64,000 nucleotides of DNA from CADCVT01 sp036389155 (GCA_036389155.1 DASVQN010000007.1:1-64000); one strand, 5' to 3'. Shown: positions 25,398-33,667, counted from the first letter of the stretch. Numbers and translations are program-made. Notes: generated from the letters alone by a model not told the origin.

Positions 25398-25787
25398 GTG
25401 GACCGCCCGCGGATGCTCGTGTGTGAAGACGCGATCGGCTATCGCATGCTGATCCGGCGGTGGCTCGAGGACGCCGGCGTCGAGGTCGTCGGCGAGGCGC
25501 CGACGTGGCCCGAGGCCGAGCGCCTCGCGGCCGAGCTGCAGCCGGACGCGGTGGTCGCCGACCTGTGGATGCCGACGCTGGACGTCGACGCCCTGGGGCG
25601 CCTGCGCGACGTCGCGCCCGACGCCGCCATCGTGTCGCTGAGCGGCCTCAGCGTCGAGGAGGCCCAGCGGCTCGTGGGGGAGAAGGGCGTCGTCGACCTC
25701 TTCCTCTCCAAGCGCCAGCCGCCGGCGGAGATCGTCGACGCGCTGCGCGACTTCGTGAACGCGCGGCTCAGTGAATCGGCGTCGTGA
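25398..25787 (+). CDS. single-domain response regulator
   Basis: A 129-residue receiver domain without output domain: acidic pair in LVCEDAIGYR, phosphoacceptor Asp in VVADLWMP, switch Ser in IVSLSGL and Lys in LSKRQPP. Helix 4-5 contains VEEAQRLVGEKGVVD. A GTG at 25398 or an ATG five codons later could start it; no clear Shine-Dalgarno separates them. No histidine kinase is adjacent. The last 20 bases overlap the end of the convergent metallophosphoesterase gene. Confidence 0.82.
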   Translation: MDRPRMLVCEDAIGYRMLIRRWLEDAGVEVVGEAPTWPEAERLAAELQPDAVVADLWMPTLDVDALGRLRDVAPDAAIVSLSGLSVEEAQRLVGEKGVVDLFLSKRQPPAEIVDALRDFVNARLSESAS

Positions 25788-26517
25788 CGCGCTCGACGCC
25801 GCTCAGCTCGAAGACCCAGTAGTCCTGGCCCATGACGGGCACCGAGACGTTGTAGACCGGCACGTTGCCGATCCGCCCCTCGAACGTCCCGTGGTGGGCG
25901 TGGCCGTGCAGGACCAGGTCGGGCTCGTGCTCGGCGATCGGCGGCGCGAGGCGGTCGGTCCCCAGGTACGTCCAGATCGGCTCCGGCTCGCCGACCAGCG
26001 TCTGCGGCGTCGGCGCGTAGTGCAGCAGCGCCACGCGCACCGGGCACTGCGCGATCGCGCGCAGGCCGCGGTCCAGCGCCGCCGCCTCCTCGCCCGCCTC
26101 CGCGTAGATCCCGCGCAGCGACGGCTCGCCGAAGTCCGGCAGGTGCGAGCCGGGGAACCCGCCCACGAACCCCTTCACGCCGGCCACGCCGACCTCGACC
26201 CCGCCGACGTCGAGCACGACGTGGGAGCGGTCGAGGATCCGGATCCCCGCCTCCTCCCAGATCGGCAGGCACTCGTCGACGGTGTTGCAGTGCCAGTCGT
26301 GGTTGCCGAGGACGGCGACGATCGGGATGTCGAGCGGCGCGCACGCCTCCGCCAGCACCTCGGCCTGCTCGGGCTGGCCGTGCGTCGTCAGGTCGCCGGC
26401 GAGCAGCAGGACGTCGGCCTTCGCGTCGAGACCGGCGAAGGCGCGGATCGCGTGATCGCGCTGCGCGGGGCGGCAGTGGACGTCGCCGGCCGCCGCGATG
26501 CGGACCGAATCGGGCAT
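25768..26517 (-). CDS. metallophosphoesterase
   Basis: A 249-residue calcineurin-like phosphoesterase with metal motifs AAGDVHCR (Asp, His), LAGDLTTHG, LGNHDWH, LLHYAP and HGHAHHG. The Cys after DVH and the long insertion (VKGFVGGFPGSHLPDFGEPS) set it apart from the CpdA-like protein at 3.2-4.0 kb. Substrate unknown. It is divergent from the nucleotidyltransferase gene; the gap plus both start codons forms one 41-base inverted repeat, so the two are probably regulated together. Confidence 0.85.
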   Translation of the reverse strand: MPDSVRIAAAGDVHCRPAQRDHAIRAFAGLDAKADVLLLAGDLTTHGQPEQAEVLAEACAPLDIPIVAVLGNHDWHCNTVDECLPIWEEAGIRILDRSHVVLDVGGVEVGVAGVKGFVGGFPGSHLPDFGEPSLRGIYAEAGEEAAALDRGLRAIAQCPVRVALLHYAPTPQTLVGEPEPIWTYLGTDRLAPPIAEHEPDLVLHGHAHHGTFEGRIGNVPVYNVSVPVMGQDYWVFELSGVERVTTPIH

Positions 26518-26555
26518 GTCGCCCCCTTACCCCGATCGGGTACAGGGGCGACATG
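26515..26555. promoter_or_regulatory. 41-base inverted repeat spanning both divergent start codons
   Basis: Reading outward from the centre CGATC, the arms contain TACCC/GGGTA, then a mismatched CT/CA, then an exact 11-base match (CATGTCGCCCC against GGGGCGACATG) that includes the start codon of each gene. Each gene therefore has the identical leader GGGGCGAC before its ATG, with GGGG acting as the Shine-Dalgarno. It leaves only 35 bases for two promoters, so it may be a single symmetric operator/promoter. Confidence 0.6.
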
Positions 26556-27200
26556 GACCTCAACGCCGCCGAGTTCCGGGAGATCGTCGAGTCGCTGCGC
26601 CGCACCATCGTCGTGCTGCGCGACGTCGACGTCCGCTACGCCCTCGCGGGCAGCGTCGCCTCGTGGGCGCGCGGCGGCCCGGAGACCGTCAACGACCTCG
26701 ACCTGATCGTCGCGCCGGAGGACGCCGAGAAGGCGTTCGAGGCGCTGAAGGCGAGCGGGATGGAGGGCGAGGTCCCGCCCGAGGGCTGGCTCTACAAGCT
26801 CAAGGACGGCGACGTCGAGATCGACCTGATCTTCAAGGTCACGGGCGTCGACGACGTGCACGAGATCCTCGACCGCAGCGAGGTCATGCGCGTCGCGTCG
26901 CTCGACTGCCCGGTCGCGCGCGTGGAGGACCACCTGACGCCGAAGCTGCTCGCCTTCAACGAGCACTACCTCGACTACACCGGCGCGCTGCGCGTCGCAC
27001 GCGCGCTGCGCGAGCAGGTCGACTGGGAGCAGCTGCGCCGGCGGACCTGCCACTCGCCGTACGCCCGCGGGTTCTTCGGGCTGCTCGAGGCGCTCGACGT
27101 GATCCCGGGGGAGGACGGCGAGCGCCCCGGCAAGGCCGCGGGCGGGCCGGGCTCGTCCTCCGACGAGCGCCCCGGCCCGCAGATCCGCGTCGTGTCCTAG
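26553..27200 (+). CDS. nucleotidyltransferase-fold protein
   Basis: A 215-residue protein with the Pol-beta-like nucleotidyltransferase core: AGSVASWARGG (GS motif) followed by NDLDLIV (DxD) and VEIDLIF supplying the third acidic residue. The layout resembles the MNT/AbiEii-like uncharacterised transferases that modify RNA or proteins, or act in antitoxin-like pairs, but no HEPN partner is adjacent. The C-terminal 30 residues are Gly/Pro/Ser-rich and disordered. Divergent from the metallophosphoesterase through the symmetric repeat; its stop shares CTAG with the SOD gene. Confidence 0.75.
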   Translation: MDLNAAEFREIVESLRRTIVVLRDVDVRYALAGSVASWARGGPETVNDLDLIVAPEDAEKAFEALKASGMEGEVPPEGWLYKLKDGDVEIDLIFKVTGVDDVHEILDRSEVMRVASLDCPVARVEDHLTPKLLAFNEHYLDYTGALRVARALREQVDWEQLRRRTCHSPYARGFFGLLEALDVIPGEDGERPGKAAGGPGSSSDERPGPQIRVVS

Positions 27201-27862
27201 CCCTTCGGCTCCTCGCCCACCGACTGCGCGCCCTCGCGCGCGGCCTTCGCCTGCGCGAGCTGGCGGTTGACGTGGTCCCAGTCGAGGTTGCGGAAGAACG
27301 CCTCGACGTACTCGCCGCGCCCGTCCGGCGTCGAGCCGAAGTCGCGCGCGTATGCGTGCTCGTAGACGTCGAGCGCGAGGACCGGGACCATGTTGTAGAC
27401 CGCCCAGAGGTTCTGGGTGTCGAGCATGTAGTTGAAGAGCGACCCGTCGTTGAGGTCGTAGCCGAGCATCACCCAGCCGCGCGCCGCGCGGGCCTGCTTG
27501 CGGATGGCCTGCTTCCACATCTCGACGCCGCCCGGGTACTCGTTCTCGAGCTCGTCGGCGATGGCGCCCTGCGGGTCCGCGCCGCCCTCGCCGCCCAGGT
27601 GCCCGAAGTACAGGTCGTGGTTCTTGAAGCCCAGGAGGGCGAACGTGTAGTTGTCGGTCGCCAGGGCGCGGATCTCGGAGTAGACCTGGTTGCCCTCGGC
27701 GCTCGCGTAGTCGATCTCCTTGAGCTTGCCGCGGATCTCGTTCGTCTTCTTCACGTAGCCCTGGTAGAGCTTGTAGTGGTCCTCCATCGTCTGGCGGGAG
27801 ATCCCGTCGAGGTCCTTGTGAAGCGCGGGGAAGTCGCGGGCGACGATCTCATCCCAAGGCAT
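27197..27862 (-). CDS. iron/manganese superoxide dismutase family protein, divergent
   Basis: A 221-residue protein of the Fe/Mn-SOD family. The four metal ligands are assignable: His in MEDHYKLYQGYV, His in KNHDLYFGH, and Asp and His in LDVYEHAYARD. Second-shell residues differ from classic enzymes: the usual KHHxxYV reads KLYQGYV and the Trp-rich NHTFYW reads NHDLYFGH. Classic activity, dismuting superoxide to oxygen and peroxide, is therefore likely but not certain. AGGAGG lies 6 bases before the ATG, the best ribosome site in the window, implying high expression. Confidence 0.8.
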   Translation of the reverse strand: MPWDEIVARDFPALHKDLDGISRQTMEDHYKLYQGYVKKTNEIRGKLKEIDYASAEGNQVYSEIRALATDNYTFALLGFKNHDLYFGHLGGEGGADPQGAIADELENEYPGGVEMWKQAIRKQARAARGWVMLGYDLNDGSLFNYMLDTQNLWAVYNMVPVLALDVYEHAYARDFGSTPDGRGEYVEAFFRNLDWDHVNRQLAQAKAAREGAQSVGEEPKG

Positions 27863-27868
27863 GCAGTT

Positions 27869-27874
27869 CCTCCT
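27869..27874 (-). promoter_or_regulatory. consensus Shine-Dalgarno of the SOD gene
   Basis: Exact AGGAGG on the minus strand, 6 bases before the ATG. Most genes here have weak sites, so this marks strong translation. Confidence 0.7.
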
Positions 27875-27912
27875 GCTCGTTGACTAGAGCGAACGGTACC
27901 CTGGCGCCGCTG

Positions 27913-28797
27913 ATGCGAACGTACGACCACGGTGCGTTCACGGCCGCGGCGATCGCCGCGACGCGCGAGCGCTCGATCTCGGTGTGCCTGCCCGCCCGGA
28001 ACGAGGCGGCGACCATCGGGCCGATCCTCGAGTGCCTGCTGCCGCTGCGCGAGCGTGGGGTGGTCGACCAGGTGGTCGTCGTCGACGACTCGACGGACGG
28101 GACGGCCGACCTCGCGCGCTCCGCCGGGGCCGAGGTGCACGCGCAGTCGGCGCTCGTGCCCGAGATGGGCCCGGTGCTGGGGAAGGGCGACGCCATGTGG
28201 CGGGCGCTGTCCGTCCTGACCGGCGACGTGGTGGTCTACCTGGACGCCGACTCCGAGGAGCTCGGCGAGCACTTCGCCTGCGATCTCGCCGGGCCGATCG
28301 CGTGCGGCGAGACGGTCGACTTCGTCAAGGGCTTCTACCGGCGCCCGTGGCGGACGGGCGACATGGTCCAGCCCCACGGCGGCGGGCGGGTGACGGAGCT
28401 GCTCGCGCGGCCGATGCTCAGCCGCTTCTTCCCCGAGCTCGCGGGGTTCGTCCAGCCGCTCGCGGGGGAGGTCGGCGCGCGCCGCGACCTGCTCATGAGC
28501 CTGCCCTTCGCGACCGGCTACGGCGTCGACGTCGGGCTGCTCGTCGACGCGTGGCGGACAGTGGGCGCCGAGCGGCTCGCGCAGGCCGACCTGCGCGTGC
28601 GCCAGAACCGCCACCAGCCGCTCGGGAACCTCGGCCCGATGGCCGGCGAGGTGCTCGCCGCGCTTGTCGCGCGGATGGCGCGCGACGGCCGGCTGACGGA
28701 CGCCGGAGCGGGCGCGCCGCTCGTCGAGCGCCCGCCCATGGGTGATGCTCGTCACACGTCCCTGACCGACGGTCGAACCGCCCTACACTGGGTCTAG
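27913..28797 (+). CDS. gpgS: glucosyl-3-phosphoglycerate synthase
   Basis: A 294-residue GT-A glycosyltransferase (GT81 type). It shows ISVCLPARNEAATIG, the metal-binding YLDADSEEL (DxD-like), FVKGFYRRP, GGGRVTELLARP and YGVDVGLLVDAW, all typical of GpgS. The enzyme transfers glucose from an NDP-donor to 3-phosphoglycerate, the first step of glucosylglycerate and methylglucose lipopolysaccharide synthesis in actinobacteria. The ATG (MRTYDHG) is preferred over a TTG 11 codons upstream. No gpgP phosphatase gene is adjacent. Divergent from the SOD gene. Confidence 0.88.
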   Translation: MRTYDHGAFTAAAIAATRERSISVCLPARNEAATIGPILECLLPLRERGVVDQVVVVDDSTDGTADLARSAGAEVHAQSALVPEMGPVLGKGDAMWRALSVLTGDVVVYLDADSEELGEHFACDLAGPIACGETVDFVKGFYRRPWRTGDMVQPHGGGRVTELLARPMLSRFFPELAGFVQPLAGEVGARRDLLMSLPFATGYGVDVGLLVDAWRTVGAERLAQADLRVRQNRHQPLGNLGPMAGEVLAALVARMARDGRLTDAGAGAPLVERPPMGDARHTSLTDGRTALHWV

Positions 28798-28906
28798 CCG
28801 GCGGTGGAAGGGGACGCCCGGCCTCCCCCGGAACCCCGCAGGCTCGCCAGGTCCCGCCCCCGGACCGTCACCCGATGCGAGCCGCCTCCGCCGGCACCCC
28901 CTCCTG

Positions 28907-29536
28907 ATGAGGCTCTCCAAGTCCCCGACACCACTCCTGCGCCTGCGCACCGACGAGCAGCTCGTCGCGGCGTTCCGCGACGGCCGCGACGACGCGTTCG
29001 AGCTGATCGCCGAGCGCTACCGCGACCGCCTCGTCGCGTACGCCGGGCAGATGCTGCGCTCGCGCGGCCAGGGGGCGGCCGAGGACGTCGTCCAGGACGT
29101 GCTGATCCGCGCCTACCGCGCGCTGCGCGCCGACAGCCGGCCGATGGCGCTGCGGGCGTGGCTGTACCGGATCGCGCACAACCGCTGCCTCGACGAGCTG
29201 CGCGGCGAGCGACCGACGAGCGAGCTCGACGAGGAGCTCGTGGTGGCGCAGTCCGGCGATCCCGTCGTGACGCTCGGGCGCCGTGAGCGGCTCCGCGAGC
29301 TGGTCGTCGACATCCAGAACCTCCCGCCGCAGCAGCGCTCCGCGCTCGTCATCCGCGAGCTCGACGGCCTCTCCTACGCCGAGCTGGCCGAGGCGCTCGA
29401 CACGACGGTCCCCGCCGTCAAGTCGCTGCTCGTGCGGGCGCGGATGAACCTCGCCGCGGCCGCGGAGGCGCGCGAGGATCAGGCTCCGTCGGTGGCGAGC
29501 GCGCGCCCGACGAGCGTCGCGATCGCGTCCGCGTAG
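28907..29536 (+). CDS. ECF-type RNA polymerase sigma factor
   Basis: A 209-residue sigma factor with region 2 (FELIAERYRDRLVAYAGQML, EDVVQDVLIRAYRAL, AWLYRIAHNRCLDELR) and region 4 (LPPQQRSALVIRELDGLSYAELAEALDTTVPAVKSLLVRAR). Region 3 is absent, as in group 4 sigma factors. No anti-sigma gene is adjacent on this strand. Its last 58 bases overlap the end of the convergent TetR gene, an unusually long overlap. It directs transcription of an unknown regulon. Confidence 0.9.
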   Translation: MRLSKSPTPLLRLRTDEQLVAAFRDGRDDAFELIAERYRDRLVAYAGQMLRSRGQGAAEDVVQDVLIRAYRALRADSRPMALRAWLYRIAHNRCLDELRGERPTSELDEELVVAQSGDPVVTLGRRERLRELVVDIQNLPPQQRSALVIRELDGLSYAELAEALDTTVPAVKSLLVRARMNLAAAAEAREDQAPSVASARPTSVAIASA

Positions 29537-30066
29537 GTCATCTCGCCGAACAGGACGCGCGCCTTCATGGTGCGGTCCAGCAGGTCGCGCATGACGTACG
29601 CGGTGGTCTCGATGTCCAGTGACGGCTCGACCTCGCCGCGCTGCTGGAGCTGCCTGAGGAAGGCCTCGAGCTGCATGCGCCACGGCTCGGTGAGGCTCAG
29701 CCACTCGCCGAACTCCTCGGCCAGCTCGTAGCCGCGGTTGGCGATCGGCAGCACGTCCGCGAAGCCCTCCGCCGCCTCCTGCACGGCCAGTTGCAGCGCC
29801 TCGATCGCCTCCGAGAGGGGCAGCTCGCGCTCGTTGACGCGGGCGGTCGCGGCGCCGAGCGCGCGGCTCAGCTCCATGGCCAGCGCGCCGGGCAGCGCCT
29901 CCTTCGACGGGAAGTACAGATAGAACGTCCCCTGCGCCACGTTCGCCTTGCTGGCGATGCTCGAGACCGTGGTCCGTTCGTAGCCGTGCTCGGCGAGAAC
30001 CTCCCGCGCCGCCGCGAGCAACTGCTCTCGGCGACCGCCTGACGTCTCGGTCTGGTCGGTCGTCAT
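29479..30066 (-). CDS. TetR-family transcriptional regulator
   Basis: A 195-residue repressor with the TetR N-terminal helix-turn-helix: REQLLAAAREVLAEHGYERTTVSSIASKANVAQGTFYLYFPSKEAL. The C-terminal ligand domain is divergent. The internal ATG (MTTDQTE) is chosen because the 27-codon extension lies in the promoter region of the divergent sigma gene. It probably controls itself and the sigma gene 60 bases away; a 16-base near-palindrome between them is a candidate operator. Confidence 0.88.
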   Translation of the reverse strand: MTTDQTETSGGRREQLLAAAREVLAEHGYERTTVSSIASKANVAQGTFYLYFPSKEALPGALAMELSRALGAATARVNERELPLSEAIEALQLAVQEAAEGFADVLPIANRGYELAEEFGEWLSLTEPWRMQLEAFLRQLQQRGEVEPSLDIETTAYVMRDLLDRTMKARVLFGEMTYADAIATLVGRALATDGA

Positions 30067-30079
30067 GTCGCCAACGCTA

Positions 30080-30095
30080 CATGGACGCGTGCATG
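30080..30095. promoter_or_regulatory. candidate TetR operator
   Basis: CATG-G-ACGCGT-G-CATG, a 16-base palindrome with one symmetric mismatch pair, between the divergent TetR and sigma-factor starts. TetR proteins typically bind palindromes of about this size next to their own gene. Confidence 0.45.
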
Positions 30096-30125
30096 GATCG
30101 CCAGTCCACCGGTAATCACCTCGGT

Positions 30126-31178
30126 ATGGCCGTTGACTATCAGGCACGCCTTGACGCGCTTCTGGAGCGAGGCGAGGAGCAGGGCTGCGTGAACCTCTCC
30201 GAGCTGTCGAACCTCGTGAGCCAGCTGGAGCTCGACGACGACGACGTCGGCGATCTCCACAACCGGCTCGACGAGCTGGGGGTGAACGTGACCGACGACT
30301 GCGGTCGCGCCGGGGTCGCCGCCGCCACCTTCCAGCCGCACGATCTGAGCTCCTCCACGACCGACGCGCTGCAGCTCTTCCTCAACGAGCTGGGCCGCTA
30401 TCCGCTGCTGACCGCCGCCGACGAGATCGAGCTGTCCAAGCGCATCGAGCGCGGCGACCTCGAGGCGAAGGACCGGATGATCCTGTCCAACCTGCGCCTC
30501 GTCGTGTCGATCGCGAAGAAGTACCAGGGCGCCGACCTCCCGCTGCTCGACCTGATCCAGGAGGGCATCTTCGGGCTCGTCCGCGCCTCCGAGAAGTTCG
30601 ACTGGCGCAAGGGCTACAAGTTCTCCACGTACGCGACGTTCTGGATCCGCCAGGCGATCCAGCGCGGGATCGAGACCAAGGCGCGCACGATCCGCATCCC
30701 GATCCACGTCGGCCAGCGCGAGCGCAAGATCGCCAAGGCGGAGCGCGACCTGACGACGCGGCTCGGTCGCGCGCCGACGGACGAGGAGATCGCGGCTGCC
30801 GCCGACCTGACCGTCGAGCACGTGCACGACGCGCGCGAGGCGGTGCGGACGATCACGTCGCTGGACCGCCCCGTGGGCGAGGAGGGCGAGACCGCCTTCG
30901 GCGACCTCCTGCCGTCCGAGGGCCCGCTGCCGGAGGAGGAGGTCCACATCTCCCTGCGCGAGGAGGCCCTGCGCCGAGCGGTCGAGCGCCTGCCCGACGT
31001 CGAGCAGCAGGTGGTCAAGCTGCGCTACGGGATCAACGGAGGAGGCGCGCCGACGCCGCTGCGCGAGACCGCGGAGCGCGTGGGGATGACGCCGGCCGAG
31101 GTCCGCCGCGTCGAGTCGGCCGCGCTCGAGCGGCTCTCGATGCAGCGCGAGATCGAAGCCCTCCGCGAAGCGGCGTAG
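30126..31178 (+). CDS. RpoD-type (group 1/2) sigma factor
   Basis: A 350-residue sigma-70 protein with a compact region 1.1 (ALLERGEEQGCVNLSELS and LHNRLDELGVNV), region 1.2 (ALQLFLNELGRYPLLT), region 2 (NLRLVVSIAKKYQ, DLIQEGIFGLVRASEKFDW, FSTYATFWIRQAI), region 3 and region 4 (LREEALRRAVERLPDVEQQVVKLRYG). The region 4.2 helix TPAEVRRVESAALERL differs from the housekeeping RpoD consensus, so this may be an alternative group 2 factor. The ATG giving MAVDYQAR is preferred over two upstream ATGs that overlap the palindrome. Confidence 0.9.
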   Translation: MAVDYQARLDALLERGEEQGCVNLSELSNLVSQLELDDDDVGDLHNRLDELGVNVTDDCGRAGVAAATFQPHDLSSSTTDALQLFLNELGRYPLLTAADEIELSKRIERGDLEAKDRMILSNLRLVVSIAKKYQGADLPLLDLIQEGIFGLVRASEKFDWRKGYKFSTYATFWIRQAIQRGIETKARTIRIPIHVGQRERKIAKAERDLTTRLGRAPTDEEIAAAADLTVEHVHDAREAVRTITSLDRPVGEEGETAFGDLLPSEGPLPEEEVHISLREEALRRAVERLPDVEQQVVKLRYGINGGGAPTPLRETAERVGMTPAEVRRVESAALERLSMQREIEALREAA

Positions 31179-31206
31179 GGGCGAGCTCCTCCGGCCCGCT
31201 CCTACT

Positions 31207-33270
31207 GTGGAGCGGATGCTCGCCGTCGACGACGCCCTCGGCCTCCTCCGCTCGCTCGCCGGGCCGGACGCGACGTTCCGCGAGCATCAGCTCGAGGCGG
31301 TCGAGGATCTCGTCGCCGCTCGCAAGCGCGTGCTGTGCGTGCAGCGGACGGGGTGGGGGAAGAGCGCGGTTTACTTCATCGCGACCGCGCTGCTGCGGCG
31401 GCAGGGGGCCGGGCCGACCGTGCTCATCAGCCCGCTGCTGGCGCTCATGCGCAACCAGATCGCCGCCGCGGAGAAGCTCGGGATTCGCGCCGTCACGATC
31501 AACTCGACGAACCGCGACGACTGGGCGGCGGTGCGCGACGAACTGGGGCGCGACGAGGTCGACCTGCTGCTCATCAGCCCCGAGCGGCTGAACAACCCGC
31601 AGTTCCGCGAGGCCATGCTGCCGCTGTTCATCGAGCGGGTCGGGCTGCTGGTCGTCGACGAGGCGCACTGCGTCTCGGACTGGGGGCACGACTTCCGGCC
31701 CGATTACCGGCGTATCCGGGACGTCCTGGCGAGCCTCGCCGACGACGTCGCCGTCCTGTGCACGACCGCGACCGCGAACGACCGCGTGGTGGCGGACGTC
31801 TCGGAGCAGCTGCGCGTCGGGGCGCGCAGCGAGCAGCTCACCGTCTACCGCGGCGCGTTGGCGCGGCAGAGCCTGCGGCTCGAGGTCGCCACGCTGCCCG
31901 AGCCCGCGGCGCGCCTGGCGTGGCTCGCGACGTGGCTGCCGCAGCTGCCGGGCTCGGGGATCGTCTACTGCCTCACCAAGCGCGACACGGACACCGTCGC
32001 GCAGTTCCTCAGCGGCCAGGGGATCAGCGCGCTGAGCTACTCCGGCGAGGTCGCGGACGAGGAGCGCGTCGAGGCCGAGCGGCGGCTGCTGGCCAACGAG
32101 GTCAAGGCCGTCGTCGCGACCTCCGCCCTCGGCATGGGCTACGACAAGCCGGACCTCGGCTTCGTCGTCCACTACCAGGCGCCGTCGTCGGCGATCGCCT
32201 ACTACCAGCAGGTCGGCCGCGCCGGGCGCGGGGTCGACGAGGCGCACGTCGTCCTGCTGCGCGGCGCCGAGGACCGGCGGATCCAGGACTTCTTCATCGA
32301 GACGGCGTTCCCGCCGCGCGTGCTCGTCGAGCGCGTCCTCGCCCTCCTGCCCGCGACGATCGCCGAGCTGCAGGCCGACGTGAACCTGGGGCGTGGCCGG
32401 ATCGAGGCGCTGCTCAAGGTGCTCGACGTCGAGGGGGCGGTGAGGCGCAACGGCTCGTCGTGGGAGGCGACCGGCGCGCCGTGGGAGTACGACGAGGAGC
32501 GCTACCGCCAGGTCACGGCGCTGCGGCGCGCCGAGCAGGAGGCGATGTTCCGCTTCGGCGCCGACGGCCGCTGCCTGATGCAGGCGCTCCTCGACGAGCT
32601 CGACGACCCGGCGGCCGAGCCGTGCGGTCGTTGCTCGGTGTGTGCCGGGCCCCGGTTCGACGGGCCGCTGGACGACGAGCTCGTCACGGCCGCGCGGCGG
32701 CTGCTGCGCTTGCGGCCGGTCGTGCTGAGCGTCCGCAAGCAGACGCCGAAGACCGCCGATCAGCCTGGCAAGCGGATCAAGCCCGAGCTGCAGCTGGAGG
32801 AGGGACGGGCGCTCGCGCGCAGCGGCGACGGAGCCTGGGACGCGCTGATCGAGCGCGGCAGGCGGGAGGGCCGCTTCGACGACGAGCTCGTCGAGGCGTG
32901 CGCCGGCCTGGTGCGGACGTGGTCGCCGCGGCCGCTCCCAACCTGGGTCGCCGCGGTGCCGTCGCGGCGCGGGGACGACCTGGTCGGCGACTACGCGCGC
33001 CGGCTCGCCGCGTTGCTCGAGCTGCCGTACGTCGAGGCGCTGGAGCGCACCGGCGACAACCCTCCGCAGCGCGAGATGGAGAACTCGTCGATGCAGGTCG
33101 CCAACGTCCGCGGGCAGTTCCGCGTCGCGAAGCCGCCGGCGGCGTCCGCGGGGCTGCTCGTCGACGACGTGCGCTACTCGGGCTGGACGCTCGCGACGGT
33201 CGGCGCGCAGCTGCGGATGGCCGGCGCCGGGCCGATCCACCCGATCGTGCTCGCCCTGGCCGGTGCGTGA
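31207..33270 (+). CDS. recQ: RecQ-type DNA helicase fused to a phosphoribosyltransferase-like domain
   Basis: A 687-residue protein. Residues 1-340 are a RecQ helicase: FREHQLEAVEDL, Walker A TGWGKS, ISPLLALMRNQ, box DEAHCVSDWGHDFRPDYR, STATAN-like CTTATANDR and YYQQVGRAGRG. A zinc-binding CGRCSVC near 475 follows. The C-terminal 150 residues (WVAAVPSRRGDDLVGDYARRLA, then LLVDDVRYSGWTLATVG) match the PRPP-binding loop of ComF/PRTase domains. RecQ unwinds DNA in repair and recombination; the role of the PRTase part is unknown. GTG at 31207 or ATG at 31216 may start it. Confidence 0.88.
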   Translation: MERMLAVDDALGLLRSLAGPDATFREHQLEAVEDLVAARKRVLCVQRTGWGKSAVYFIATALLRRQGAGPTVLISPLLALMRNQIAAAEKLGIRAVTINSTNRDDWAAVRDELGRDEVDLLLISPERLNNPQFREAMLPLFIERVGLLVVDEAHCVSDWGHDFRPDYRRIRDVLASLADDVAVLCTTATANDRVVADVSEQLRVGARSEQLTVYRGALARQSLRLEVATLPEPAARLAWLATWLPQLPGSGIVYCLTKRDTDTVAQFLSGQGISALSYSGEVADEERVEAERRLLANEVKAVVATSALGMGYDKPDLGFVVHYQAPSSAIAYYQQVGRAGRGVDEAHVVLLRGAEDRRIQDFFIETAFPPRVLVERVLALLPATIAELQADVNLGRGRIEALLKVLDVEGAVRRNGSSWEATGAPWEYDEERYRQVTALRRAEQEAMFRFGADGRCLMQALLDELDDPAAEPCGRCSVCAGPRFDGPLDDELVTAARRLLRLRPVVLSVRKQTPKTADQPGKRIKPELQLEEGRALARSGDGAWDALIERGRREGRFDDELVEACAGLVRTWSPRPLPTWVAAVPSRRGDDLVGDYARRLAALLELPYVEALERTGDNPPQREMENSSMQVANVRGQFRVAKPPAASAGLLVDDVRYSGWTLATVGAQLRMAGAGPIHPIVLALAGA

Positions 33271-33283
33271 GAGGCTTCGCGCC

Positions 33284-33667
33284 ATGGCCTCCGACATCAC
33301 CGGCGTCGACTTCGTCGCCCTCTCCGTCAGCGACCTGCACAAGGCGACCGAGTTCTACGCGGACACGCTCGGCCTGCATCGCTCGACGTTCCTGCCCGAC
33401 CGCGGCTTCTCCGAGTACGAGACCGGCAACCTCACGATCGGCGTGATGAACGGCGAGCAGGCCGGGCTCGGCCACCGCGTCGCCGCCTACCCGATCGCCC
33501 TCCACGTCGACGACGTCGCGAAGACGCGCGCCGACCTCGAGGCGAAGGGCGTCCCGTTCGAGGGCGACATCCTCGACACCGGCGTCTGCCACATGGCGTT
33601 CTTCAAGGACCCGGACGGCAACCCGCTGATGCTCCACCACCGGTACGCGCCGCGGAAGGCGGAGTAG
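33284..33667 (+). CDS. VOC-fold small enzyme or binding protein
   Basis: A 127-residue glyoxalase-like protein with DFVALSVSDLHKATEFYADTLGL, the IALHVDDV strand and MAFFKDPDGNPLMLHHRY at the end, the typical arrangement of single-module VOC proteins that dimerise. Of the usual metal ligands the first (normally His after the start) is a Phe-Val stretch, so metal binding is uncertain. It follows the helicase by 13 bases. Substrate unknown. Confidence 0.78.
   Translation: MASDITGVDFVALSVSDLHKATEFYADTLGLHRSTFLPDRGFSEYETGNLTIGVMNGEQAGLGHRVAAYPIALHVDDVAKTRADLEAKGVPFEGDILDTGVCHMAFFKDPDGNPLMLHHRYAPRKAE

Noticed and set aside
28798..28906. SRP or cobalamin-riboswitch-like RNA before the ECF gene
   Set aside because: The CCAGGTCC-like piece lacks the conserved GGAAGGAAGC loop and no B12-box was found.
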